Assembly: GCA_050288625.1 (NCBI GenBank)
Contig: JBNKEE010000049.1
Coordinates: forward strand, 1 to 13,838
Source of the DNA: JAAGZL01 sp050288625
Lineage (GTDB): Bacteria; Pseudomonadota; Gammaproteobacteria; Chromatiales; Chromatiaceae
DNA: 13,838 nucleotides
Direction: 5' to 3'
The translations under genes were made by a program, and so were the position numbers. Below are positions 1 to 6,695 of the stretch, piece by piece; positions within the stretch are counted from its first letter, which is position 1; the number at the start of each line of letters is the position of its first letter. The notes under the pieces were generated by a model. It made no database searches and had not been told where the DNA came from. It saw only the letters and a list, made by a program, of their open reading frames with translations.

Positions 1-34
1 CCGCAATTGCATCAATTAAATCGGTCTTGTTCAT
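1..34 (-). CDS. hupB: DNA-binding protein HU-beta, N-terminal fragment
   Basis: Only the first 11 codons are inside the window; they read MNKTDLIDAIA, which matches the start of HU-beta (E. coli begins MNKSQLIDKIA). HU is a small histone-like protein that dimerises, bends DNA and compacts the nucleoid. A GGGAGAG Shine-Dalgarno stretch lies about 8 bases before the ATG, supporting this start. The position directly downstream of lon on the same strand is the usual proteobacterial order, which strengthens the call. A separate sigma-70-like promoter about 100 bases upstream suggests it can be transcribed independently of lon. The rest of the gene lies beyond the left edge. Confidence 0.9.
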   Translation of the reverse strand, partial: MNKTDLIDAIA

Positions 35-61
35 GGAATTTTCTCTCCCTTAAAGTGACTT

Positions 62-80
62 CACACCCAGGTTGGGTGTG
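62..80 (-). other. Hairpin in the hupB leader
   Basis: An 8-bp perfect inverted repeat (CACACCCA and TGGGTGTG) encloses a 3-base loop. It falls inside the predicted hupB 5' untranslated region, about 28 bases before the start codon and upstream of the Shine-Dalgarno. No T-run follows on either strand, so it does not look like an intrinsic terminator. It could stabilise the transcript or modulate its translation; that role is inference. Confidence 0.5.
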
Positions 81-130
81 GTAAAAATGTTATGTATCTA
101 CGGCTCGACAATGCGCGCAAACGGGGTCAA

Positions 131-160
131 TTTATACCAAGTGGTTAAAACAACTGTCAA
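131..160 (-). promoter_or_regulatory. Sigma-70 promoter of hupB
   Basis: On the minus strand a perfect -35 TTGACA (155-160) is followed by an 18-base spacer and a -10 TATAAA (131-136, five of six consensus bases). Transcription would start near 124, giving a leader of roughly 90 bases that contains the 62-80 hairpin. The close match and the placement between lon and hupB make this a credible independent hupB promoter. Confidence 0.7.
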
Positions 161-276
161 GCACGGTAGGCGAAAAACTCGGTTTTTATCTGCATTGTAA
201 TCAACATCGTTATGATTTCTTGTATCTAAGACGCTGACGAACCCCCAATGACCATTATTTCAGAACTGATATCACT

Positions 277-333
277 GCTCTGTGGTCATGATCACAGTTT
301 GTAAAAACTCAGTAAAACGCTCTGTGGTGATGA
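277..333. repeat. Direct repeat pair, 42 bp apart
   Basis: The 15-base units GCTCTGTGGTCATGA (277-291) and GCTCTGTGGTGATGA (319-333) match at 14 positions and start exactly 42 bp apart, about four helical turns. They lie 10 to 68 bases past the lon stop codon, in the otherwise gene-free 308-base lon-hupB interval. The first copy forms the left half of the palindrome at 280-297. The spacing suggests two binding sites on the same helix face, but no protein is identified. Confidence 0.5.
280..297. promoter_or_regulatory. CRP-like palindromic site upstream of hupB
   Basis: The 18-base element CTGTGGTCATGATCACAG is palindromic except for one mismatched pair. It matches nine of ten conserved bases of the CRP/Vfr pattern TGTGA-N6-TCACA. 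Its centre is about 165 bp upstream of the predicted hupB start point, far for a classical activator site. It could act with the half-site copy at 319-333. CRP control of hup genes is known in E. coli; a CRP homologue here is assumed, not seen. Confidence 0.4.
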
Positions 334-342
334 CAAAATTTC

Positions 343-2799
343 CTAGTGATGAGTCAAATCCTTTGAGGCATTTTCATCATCTTTGGATGCGCCGGCCTCC
401 TTACTTTTGTTCCCTACGTCTTCATTCTCGCCAGAGGCGGATTTCGAGACAGGAATACTGGTTAACGCAATTGCCAAAACCTCATCAATCCAACGAACCG
501 GTTTTATATCCAAATTCTGCTTGATGTTCTTCGGGATCTCAACCAGATCGCGCTCATTCTCATGAGGGATGATCACGGTCTTGATGCCACCACGATGGGC
601 CGCCAGGAGTTTTTCCTTCAAGCCGCCGATCGGCAAAACCTCACCACGCAGGGTTATCTCTCCGGTCATAGCTACATCCGCTCGTACCGGGATCTCGGTC
701 AGCGCTGACACCAGACTGGTGCACATGCCAATACCGGCGCTGGGACCGTCTTTCGGTGTTGCACCCTCTGGAACATGGATATGTATGTCATTCTTTTGAT
801 AGAAATCTTCCTTTAGACCGAAAATATTGGCGCGGCTGCGCACCACGGTCATGGCCGCTTGAATCGACTCCTGCATCACATCTCCAAGTTGGCCGGTGTG
901 GCTTAGTATGCCTTTACCTGGCATCAGGGCCGCCTCAATGGTCAAGAGTTCACCTCCTACCTCGGTCCAGGCAAGGCCGGTTACCTGCCCAACCCGATCT
1001 TCTTCATCTGCCAGTCCATGCCGGAATTTCTTCACTCCCAGGTATTTACTCAGTACCTTGGGAGATACGGCAATCTTTTTATCTATGTCTTTTAGCTGAA
1101 TGTCTTTTACCACCTTACGACAGATCTTTGATATCTCCCTCTCCAGATTACGCACACCTGCCTCCCTGGTGTAGTAACGGATGATCTCGATGATGGCACC
1201 ATCCTTGATCTCCAGTTCATCCTCCTTTAGACCGTGGTGTTCCATCTGTTTCGGCACCAGATAGCGATTGGCGATATTCACCTTCTCGTCTTCGGTATAG
1301 CCCGAGAGATGGATCACCTCCATACGATCCAATAGTGGCGCGGGGATATTCAGGGTGTTAGCCGTAGCCACGAACATCACCTCTGAGAGATCAAAATCCA
1401 CCTCCAGATAGTGGTCCACAAATGTGTGGTTCTGCTCCGGGTCCAGCACCTCTAAAAGGGCAGAGGCAGGATCACCACGAAAATCCATGGCCATCTTGTC
1501 TATCTCGTCCAACAGAAATAACGGATTACGCGTCTTTATCTTGGACAGGTTCTGGATGATCTTTCCAGGCATGGCGCCGATGTAGGTGCGACGATGGCCT
1601 CTTATCTCGGCCTCGTCACGCACTCCGCCCAAGGACATACGAACAAATTTACGATTGGTGGCGCGGGAGATAGATTGGCCTACAGAGGTCTTACCAACAC
1701 CTGGTGGTCCCACCAAGCAGAGGATAGGGCCTTTAAGTTTACGCACCCGCTGTTGCACCGCCAGATATTCGGTGATGCGCTCCTTGACCTTCTCCAGACC
1801 GTAGTGATCCGCTTCCAGCACATCTTCCGCGACCTTTAGGTCGTTGCGCACCTTGGTCCGCTTTTTCCAAGGAACGCTTACCAGGGTGTCTATATAGTTT
1901 CTAACTACGGTTGCCTCAGCCGACATAGGTGACATCAGCTTGAGCTTATTCAGCTCAGCCTGAGCCTTGGCCTTGGCCTCCTTACTCATGCCGGATTTTT
2001 CGATACGGTCTTGCAGATCCTCTATCTCGTTGGGCACATCATCCATGTCACCCAGCTCCTTCTGAATGGCCTTCATCTGTTCATTCAGATAATATTCGCG
2101 CTGGTTTTTCTCCATCTGTTTTTTGACACGACCACGAATCTTCTTCTCCATCTGCAGCAGGTCGCTTTCTGACTCCATAAGTGTCATCAGATGTTCCAAA
2201 CGACGTTGCACATCGAACATCTCCAACACCACCTGTTTCTCTTCCAGCTTCAACGACATATGGGCCGCCATGGTGTCTGCCAGGCGACTAGGGTCATCTA
2301 TATTGGAGAGCGAGGTAAGCACCTCAGGCGGAACCTTCTTATTCAGCTTCACATATTGGTCGAACAGGTCGAAGGCCGATCGCATAAGCACCTCCATCTC
2401 CCGTTCTGGCAGCACGTTCTCGTCCTGCAATGTCCTGTACTCAGCGATGAAGTACCCCTTCTCTGACGGAAGGTGATCTATGTGTACCCTCTTCTCACCC
2501 TCAACCAGCACCTTCACGGTTCCGTCCGGAAGTTTTAGCAACTGCAGGATGTTCGCCAATGTTCCGACCGCATGGACATCTCCTGTGGTTGGCTCATCTG
2601 TCTCAGCGCTTCTCTGCGCCACCAACAATATCTTCTTGTTGGCATCCATTGCCGCGTCCAACGCATTTATGGATTTGTCTCTTCCCACAAATAGAGGAAT
2701 CACCATATGGGGATATACCACTACATCCCGCAGTGGTAATACCGGCACCACCGTTACCACATCTATATCATCTGGGACGCTGTTATCTTCTTGACCCAT
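343..2799 (-). CDS. lon: ATP-dependent protease Lon (endopeptidase La)
   Basis: This is an 818-residue cytosolic AAA+ serine protease that degrades misfolded and short-lived regulatory proteins. Domain order is the LAN substrate-binding domain (about 16-210), a coiled-coil helical region (about 210-300), the AAA+ module with Walker A GPPGVGKT (364-371) and Walker B FLLDEID (428-434), then the protease domain. The catalytic dyad is Ser687 in KDGPSAGIGM and Lys730 in GGLKEK, with the 43-residue spacing seen in E. coli Lon. The start ATG has AGGA 8 bases upstream. The protein is about 34 residues longer than E. coli Lon because of a Ser/Lys/Asp/Glu-rich, probably disordered tail (785-818). A heat-shock-type promoter lies upstream, and clpX is the preceding gene. 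Confidence 0.98.
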   Translation of the reverse strand: MGQEDNSVPDDIDVVTVVPVLPLRDVVVYPHMVIPLFVGRDKSINALDAAMDANKKILLVAQRSAETDEPTTGDVHAVGTLANILQLLKLPDGTVKVLVEGEKRVHIDHLPSEKGYFIAEYRTLQDENVLPEREMEVLMRSAFDLFDQYVKLNKKVPPEVLTSLSNIDDPSRLADTMAAHMSLKLEEKQVVLEMFDVQRRLEHLMTLMESESDLLQMEKKIRGRVKKQMEKNQREYYLNEQMKAIQKELGDMDDVPNEIEDLQDRIEKSGMSKEAKAKAQAELNKLKLMSPMSAEATVVRNYIDTLVSVPWKKRTKVRNDLKVAEDVLEADHYGLEKVKERITEYLAVQQRVRKLKGPILCLVGPPGVGKTSVGQSISRATNRKFVRMSLGGVRDEAEIRGHRRTYIGAMPGKIIQNLSKIKTRNPLFLLDEIDKMAMDFRGDPASALLEVLDPEQNHTFVDHYLEVDFDLSEVMFVATANTLNIPAPLLDRMEVIHLSGYTEDEKVNIANRYLVPKQMEHHGLKEDELEIKDGAIIEIIRYYTREAGVRNLEREISKICRKVVKDIQLKDIDKKIAVSPKVLSKYLGVKKFRHGLADEEDRVGQVTGLAWTEVGGELLTIEAALMPGKGILSHTGQLGDVMQESIQAAMTVVRSRANIFGLKEDFYQKNDIHIHVPEGATPKDGPSAGIGMCTSLVSALTEIPVRADVAMTGEITLRGEVLPIGGLKEKLLAAHRGGIKTVIIPHENERDLVEIPKNIKQNLDIKPVRWIDEVLAIALTSIPVSKSASGENEDVGNKSKEAGASKDDENASKDLTHH

Positions 2800-2914
2800 A
2801 ATAGGTATCCTCAGGCATTAGGAAATCCGGGTAATGGATTCCGATAAGGGGAAAATCTTCTGATCACTACCACTCGCAGGTGGGATATTTAGTGATGACG
2901 CTACAGGTTTAAGC

Positions 2915-2941
2915 GTATGGGCAGATGCAGCCTTTTTCAAG
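2915..2941 (-). promoter_or_regulatory. Heat-shock (sigma-32) promoter of lon
   Basis: On the minus strand CTTGAAA (2935-2941) is a perfect sigma-32 -35 element. After 12 bases comes GCCCATAC (2915-2922), which matches the core of the -10 pattern CCCCATnT. Transcription would begin near 2908, leaving a leader of about 110 bases before lon. Sigma-32 control of lon is established in E. coli, so both sequence and context agree. Confidence 0.75.
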
Positions 2942-2980
2942 TACGGTGGCCACATTTATGCCAATTGGATTTAAATGACT

Positions 2981-3005
2981 AAAATCTTGCGCCCAGATGG
3001 TGCAA
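2981..3005 (-). terminator. Probable weak terminator after clpX
   Basis: Six bases past the clpX stop, the minus strand reads TTGCACC, a short loop, then GGGCGCAA, forming a stem with one mismatch (2987-3005). The downstream side continues GATTTTAG, a short T-run (2981-2984). The stem is modest and the T-run short, so partial readthrough into lon is likely. Together with the lon heat-shock promoter it would partly separate clpX from lon. Confidence 0.4.
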
Positions 3006-3010
3006 CTGCA

Positions 3011-4285
3011 TCAATCGGATGCGGCTAACTGCTTGTCGCCGCCATCAAAGATGATATATGGATCATTCTCACCCTCGATTACAGATTCATCGATGACCAC
3101 CTTACTTACATCTTCCATAGATGGCAGATCATACATGGTATCGAGAAGAACTTTCTCCATTATGGTGCGCAAACCACGAGCACCGGTCTTCCGTTCCATG
3201 GCCTTGCGGGCTATTGAGCGCAGGGCTTCTTCACGGAATTCCAATTCGCAATCCTCCATCTCAAACAGACGGGCATACTGTTTGGTCAGGGCATTCTTAG
3301 GTTCTGTCAGGATCTGAATCAGGGCATCCTCATCCAGCTCTTCCAAGGTAGCAACTACCGGCAGGCGTCCAACGAACTCTGGTATCAGGCCATATTTGAT
3401 CAGGTCTTCCGGTTCAACATCTGTCAGGATCTCACCTATCTTGCGGGAATCATCCTTGCTATGAACTTCAGCGGAAAAACCGATACCACCTTTTTCCGAA
3501 CGATTACGAATCACATTGTCCAGACCGGCAAATGCGCCGCCCACTATAAAGAGGATCTTGGAGGTGTCTACCTGTAGAAACTCCTGCTGCGGGTGCTTAC
3601 GTCCACCCTGAGGTGGTACTGAGGCAATGGTACCCTCTATCAACTTCAGCAGGGCCTGCTGTACGCCCTCGCCAGAAACGTCACGGGTTATGGATGGATT
3701 ATCTGATTTGCGTGAAATCTTGTCGATCTCGTCTATATAGACGATACCGTTTTGCGCCTTCTCCACATCATAGTCACACTTCTGCAGCAACTTCTGGATG
3801 ATATTCTCCACATCCTCACCCACATAACCGGCCTCGGTCAGGGTGGTTGCATCAGCTATGGTAAAAGGCACCTCAAGGATACGTGCCAGAGTCTCGGCCA
3901 GAAGGGTCTTACCTGAACCGGTGGGTCCGATTAGCAATACATTACTCTTGGCGATCTCTACCTCGTCCTTATTGTCGCCGGCCTCGAGTCGCTTGTAGTG
4001 ATTATATACGGCTACGGATAGGACCTTCTTGGCCACGGCCTGACCAATGACGTACTGATCCAGAAGTTCGTATATCTCTTTTGGTTTGAGCAGGGTGCTG
4101 GATGACTCGTCCTTGCTGTCGTGCATCTCCTCGCGAATAATATCGTTGCAGAGTTCAACGCATTCGTCACACACGAACACAGACGGGCCGGCAATAAGTT
4201 TACGCACTTCGTGTTGGCTCTTGCCGCAGAAAGAGCAGTAGAGTAACTTTCCGTCGTCACCAGAGCCCTTTTTGTCATCACTCAT
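3011..4285 (-). CDS. clpX: ATP-dependent Clp protease ATP-binding subunit ClpX
   Basis: This 424-residue AAA+ unfoldase recognises tagged substrates, unfolds them and feeds them to ClpP; it also works alone as a remodelling chaperone. The N-terminal zinc-binding domain has Cys17, Cys20, Cys39 and Cys42. The AAA+ core shows Walker A GPTGSGKT (120-127), pore loop GYVG (153-156), Walker B IVYIDEID (181-188) and the RKH loop (229-231). The ClpP-docking tripeptide IGF is at 268-270, the same numbering as E. coli. Length equals the E. coli protein. A strong GAGGAG Shine-Dalgarno lies 5 bases before the ATG. It follows clpP by 131 bases, an interval that holds an AT-rich hairpin and a candidate promoter. 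Confidence 0.98.
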   Translation of the reverse strand: MSDDKKGSGDDGKLLYCSFCGKSQHEVRKLIAGPSVFVCDECVELCNDIIREEMHDSKDESSSTLLKPKEIYELLDQYVIGQAVAKKVLSVAVYNHYKRLEAGDNKDEVEIAKSNVLLIGPTGSGKTLLAETLARILEVPFTIADATTLTEAGYVGEDVENIIQKLLQKCDYDVEKAQNGIVYIDEIDKISRKSDNPSITRDVSGEGVQQALLKLIEGTIASVPPQGGRKHPQQEFLQVDTSKILFIVGGAFAGLDNVIRNRSEKGGIGFSAEVHSKDDSRKIGEILTDVEPEDLIKYGLIPEFVGRLPVVATLEELDEDALIQILTEPKNALTKQYARLFEMEDCELEFREEALRSIARKAMERKTGARGLRTIMEKVLLDTMYDLPSMEDVSKVVIDESVIEGENDPYIIFDGGDKQLAASD

Positions 4286-4329
4286 ACAAACTCCTCACAG
4301 ATCACTACAACTAAGGCTGTACTAAACAC

Positions 4330-4357
4330 ATAATATACATTTACAGCTTTAGCGCAA
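4330..4357 (-). promoter_or_regulatory. Candidate clpX promoter
   Basis: On the minus strand TTGCGC (4352-4357) and TATTAT (4330-4335, five of six -10 consensus bases) are separated by 16 bases in the clpP-clpX gap. Transcription would start near 4323, about 40 bases before clpX. The -35 is poor, so this may be a weak internal promoter supplementing readthrough from clpP. Confidence 0.35.
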
Positions 4358-4374
4358 GACCTTGCTGTATCTAT

Positions 4375-4395
4375 CTGAAAATTATATATTTTCAG
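4375..4395 (-). other. AT-rich hairpin just after clpP
   Basis: A perfect 8-bp inverted repeat (CTGAAAAT and ATTTTCAG) flanks a 5-base loop 22 bases past the clpP stop codon. It is AT-rich and has no trailing T-run, so it is unlikely to be an efficient intrinsic terminator. It may be an RNA-processing or 3'-end stabilising structure between clpP and clpX. Confidence 0.4.
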
Positions 4396-4416
4396 CTTTG
4401 AGATTCGTATGTATCT

Positions 4417-5058
4417 CTACTCCACCACAGACTGCGCACGCTCAGTTAACACCTTATCAACCAGGCCGTACTTTACCGCTTCGTCTGCACTCATAAAATT
4501 GTCGCGCTCAGTATCCCTCTCTATGGTCGCTATATCCTGACCGGTGTGGGAGGCCAGGATCTTGTTCAAGCGGTCACGCAACAATAGGATCTCTTTGGCA
4601 TGGATCTCTATATCTGATGCTTGACCTTGGAATCCGCCTAACGGTTGATGGATCATCATTCTGGAGTTGGGTAGACAATACCTCTTGTCCTTTTCACCTC
4701 CCGCCAGAAGCAGAGCCCCCATACTTGCCGCCTGCCCAATGCAGGTGGTGCTGATGTTGGGCTTGATAAACTGCATGGTATCGTAGATGGCTAGACCGGC
4801 GCTAACAGAGCCTCCCGGTGAGTTGATGTAGACATTGATATCCTTATCCGGATTCTCCGACTCCAGAAACAGCAACTGCGCTACGATCAGGTTTGCCATG
4901 TGATCCTCAACCGGACCCACCACAAAAACCACACGCTCTTTGAGGAGACGTGAATATATATCGTAGGAGCGCTCACCGCGAGCGGTCTGCTCCACAACCA
5001 TTGGGATCAAACCCAAATTAGTCACATCCAACGCGCCCATACCTGCTTTATCGGTCAT
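4417..5058 (-). CDS. clpP: ATP-dependent Clp protease proteolytic subunit ClpP
   Basis: This 213-residue serine peptidase assembles as a two-ring tetradecamer and degrades polypeptides delivered by ClpX or ClpA in the cytosol. The catalytic triad is visible as Ser112 in GQAASMGA, His137 in MMIHQPLGG and Asp186 in ERDTERD, with the same 25- and 74-residue spacings as E. coli ClpP. The oxyanion-side motif NSPGGSV is at 79-85. About 14 residues before the conserved core are probably an autocatalytically removed propeptide. The ATG has AAGGA about 9 bases upstream. It starts 35 bases after tig, consistent with a tig-clpP-clpX transcript. Confidence 0.98.
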   Translation of the reverse strand: MTDKAGMGALDVTNLGLIPMVVEQTARGERSYDIYSRLLKERVVFVVGPVEDHMANLIVAQLLFLESENPDKDINVYINSPGGSVSAGLAIYDTMQFIKPNISTTCIGQAASMGALLLAGGEKDKRYCLPNSRMMIHQPLGGFQGQASDIEIHAKEILLLRDRLNKILASHTGQDIATIERDTERDNFMSADEAVKYGLVDKVLTERAQSVVE

Positions 5059-5093
5059 TTGGAAAAATCCTTTAGTCTATACAAATAGGTTAG

Positions 5094-6401
5094 TTACGCC
5101 TGCTGTGCTGGAGCGGTAATCTCTTCAAAACTGGATTTAACTTCCTTAACCTTCGCTTGTTCCATTACCCAATCTACCACCTGTTCCTCCAGAACTATAT
5201 TCTGCACCAGGGCCATCTGCTCAGCATTCGAGTTGTAGTAATCTATCACCTCTTGCGGCTTATCATAGGTCTGAGCAAACTTCTCGATCTTATCCTTTAC
5301 TCTATCTTCATCCAGCTTTATCTCATTAGCCTTGATCACCTCTGCCACAAGCAGGCCGAGGGAAACCCGGCGCTTGGCCTGCTCTTCAAACAGGTCCACA
5401 GGCAGGTCTATCTCACTCTTCTGGCCATACTGCTCCATATTCTGCATAGTTTGATCTCTCAGAGCCTGCGCCTCCTTCTTGATCATAGCATTGGGGATCA
5501 CGATATCGTTGGCCTCAAGTAGGGCATCCATGGCTTTCTCTTTGACCATGGCGCCAATCTTGTCATCCAACTCCCGCTCCATATTACTTCTTATCTCTTT
5601 CTTCAGGGTCTCGACATTTCCGTCTTCCAGACCAAAGGCTTTAATAAACTCTTCGTCTATCTCTGGCAATACCGGTTCAGCAACCTTGGTAACGTCTACC
5701 TCAAACTCCGCCTTTTTCCCTGCCAGATGTTCTGCAGGATACTCTTTGGGAAAGGTCAATTTGAGTGTCTTGGTCTCACCGGCAGCAGTGCCAACTAAAC
5801 CATCTTCAAAGCCCTCGATCATGGAGTTAGAACCCAGCACCAGTGGCACATTGTCGGCACTACCACCTTCAAAGGCCTCACCATCAATAGTACCTTTAAA
5901 GTTTATGGTCACCTGATCTTCAAGCTTGGACTTGCGCTCTACATCATTCCATGTGGTTCGCTGCTTACGCAGCTTTTCTATCATCTGTTCCACATCCTCA
6001 TCGGTGACCTCCGATACCGGACGCTCTACACTAACCGAACCCATATCACCTAGATCTATCTCAGGCATCACCTCGAAGATTGCGGTATAGGCAAAACCAT
6101 CTTTCGAATCTTTCCCAACCGGCTCAATCAGCGGATCACTAGCAGGCTGCAGCTTCTCCTGATTCAGGGCCTCAAAATATGTGGCTCTAATAAGCTCCCC
6201 ATGCACCTCCATCAGCACCTGTTCGGCATAACGCTTACGAACTACCGACAACGGAACCTTGCCGGGGCGGAAGCCATCGACCTTGGCGCTTTTGGCTATG
6301 GTCTTCAAACGTTTCTCAACCTCTTGGCTTACCCGCTCGGCAGGCAGCTCAACGGTCATATGACACTCAAGACCCTCTTTATGTTCGACTGAAACTTGCA
6401 T
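5094..6401 (-). CDS. tig: Trigger factor, ribosome-associated chaperone
   Basis: Trigger factor binds ribosomal protein uL23 at the exit tunnel and shields nascent chains; its middle domain is an FKBP-type peptidyl-prolyl isomerase. The start chosen is ATG at 6401, giving 435 residues beginning MQVSVEHKEG, which aligns with E. coli MQVSVETTQG. It places the ribosome-binding signature GFRPGKVP at residues 43-50, the same as in E. coli. An in-frame ATG nine bases upstream (6410) would add MLP. The PPIase domain covers about 150-245 and the C-terminal chaperone arms follow, with FEEQAKRRV conserved. Neither ATG is at normal distance from the AGGAGG at 6429-6434, because a hairpin intervenes. It is preceded by tRNA-Leu and followed by clpP. 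Confidence 0.97.
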   Translation of the reverse strand: MQVSVEHKEGLECHMTVELPAERVSQEVEKRLKTIAKSAKVDGFRPGKVPLSVVRKRYAEQVLMEVHGELIRATYFEALNQEKLQPASDPLIEPVGKDSKDGFAYTAIFEVMPEIDLGDMGSVSVERPVSEVTDEDVEQMIEKLRKQRTTWNDVERKSKLEDQVTINFKGTIDGEAFEGGSADNVPLVLGSNSMIEGFEDGLVGTAAGETKTLKLTFPKEYPAEHLAGKKAEFEVDVTKVAEPVLPEIDEEFIKAFGLEDGNVETLKKEIRSNMERELDDKIGAMVKEKAMDALLEANDIVIPNAMIKKEAQALRDQTMQNMEQYGQKSEIDLPVDLFEEQAKRRVSLGLLVAEVIKANEIKLDEDRVKDKIEKFAQTYDKPQEVIDYYNSNAEQMALVQNIVLEEQVVDWVMEQAKVKEVKSSFEEITAPAQQA

Positions 6402-6434
6402 GGGCAACATCCGGGCAACCTGGTTGCCCCTCCT
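6402..6434 (-). promoter_or_regulatory. tig translation-initiation region with switchable hairpin
   Basis: Reading the transcript, AGGAGG (6434-6429) is followed at once by GGGCAAC (6429-6423), a CAG loop, and GTTGCCC (6419-6413), a perfect 7-bp hairpin. A second GTTGCCC (6408-6402) directly abuts the start ATG at 6401. The Shine-Dalgarno is 27 bases from that ATG in linear sequence but about 11 when the hairpin is folded. The 5' arm could pair with either copy, so two exclusive structures are possible. A weak GGAT (6412-6409) is an alternative ribosome contact. Function is inference. Confidence 0.55.
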
Positions 6435-6463
6435 ATCTGTTTTCTAAATAACTATATCGACAA

Positions 6464-6482
6464 CAGACCTTAATCCGGTCTG
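6464..6482 (-). other. Small hairpin between tRNA-Leu and tig
   Basis: A 6-bp perfect stem (CAGACC and GGTCTG) with a 7-base loop lies 14 bases beyond the tRNA 3' end. It is followed only by TTGTCG, so it is a weak terminator at best. It may allow partial readthrough from the tRNA into tig, or serve in processing of a joint tRNA-tig transcript. Confidence 0.35.
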
Positions 6483-6495
6483 CCCGGTAACAAAA

Positions 6496-6581
<86 letters not shown>

Positions 6582-6601
6582 TAGAGTGCTTAATCAAAAG
6601 C

Positions 6602-6640
6602 AAAAAACCAGCTGGCCATTATACATAGAGCCAGCTGGCT
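6602..6640 (-). terminator. Intrinsic terminator of yajC-secD-secF
   Basis: About 56 bases past the secF stop, the minus strand has arms GCCAGCTGGC and GCCAGCTGGT extending to an 11-bp stem with one G-U pair (6630-6640 with 6606-6616). Six T residues (6607-6602) and GCTTTT follow. This is a textbook Rho-independent terminator. Its 13-base loop contains TATAAT, the likely -10 box of the next transcription unit. Confidence 0.85.
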
Positions 6641-6647
6641 ATTCTAA
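6618..6647 (-). promoter_or_regulatory. Candidate promoter of tRNA-Leu and tig
   Basis: A perfect -10 TATAAT (6618-6623) lies 18 bases after TTAGAA (6642-6647), which matches four of six -35 bases. Start near 6611 would give a leader of about 30 bases before the tRNA. The -10 is inside the loop of the secF terminator, so the two elements overlap physically. It is the only good -10 box I see ahead of the tRNA. Confidence 0.55.
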
Positions 6648-6695
6648 TCATATCGTCCCATCTTCGAAAGATGCAGATATGATAAATACTCCTAA

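Noticed and set aside
174..187. Inverted repeat of A and T runs (aaaaac, gtttttt) upstream of hupB considered as the lon terminator
   Set aside because: The stem is almost wholly A-T and lies over 150 bases from lon; too weak to support.
756..1184. A 142-codon plus-strand ORF inside lon
   Set aside because: It is antisense to the conserved lon protease and AAA+ domains and has no recognisable motif; a shadow ORF.
2946..2953. Palindrome gtggccac near the lon promoter
   Set aside because: An 8-base palindrome is expected by chance, and no second copy or known factor supports it.
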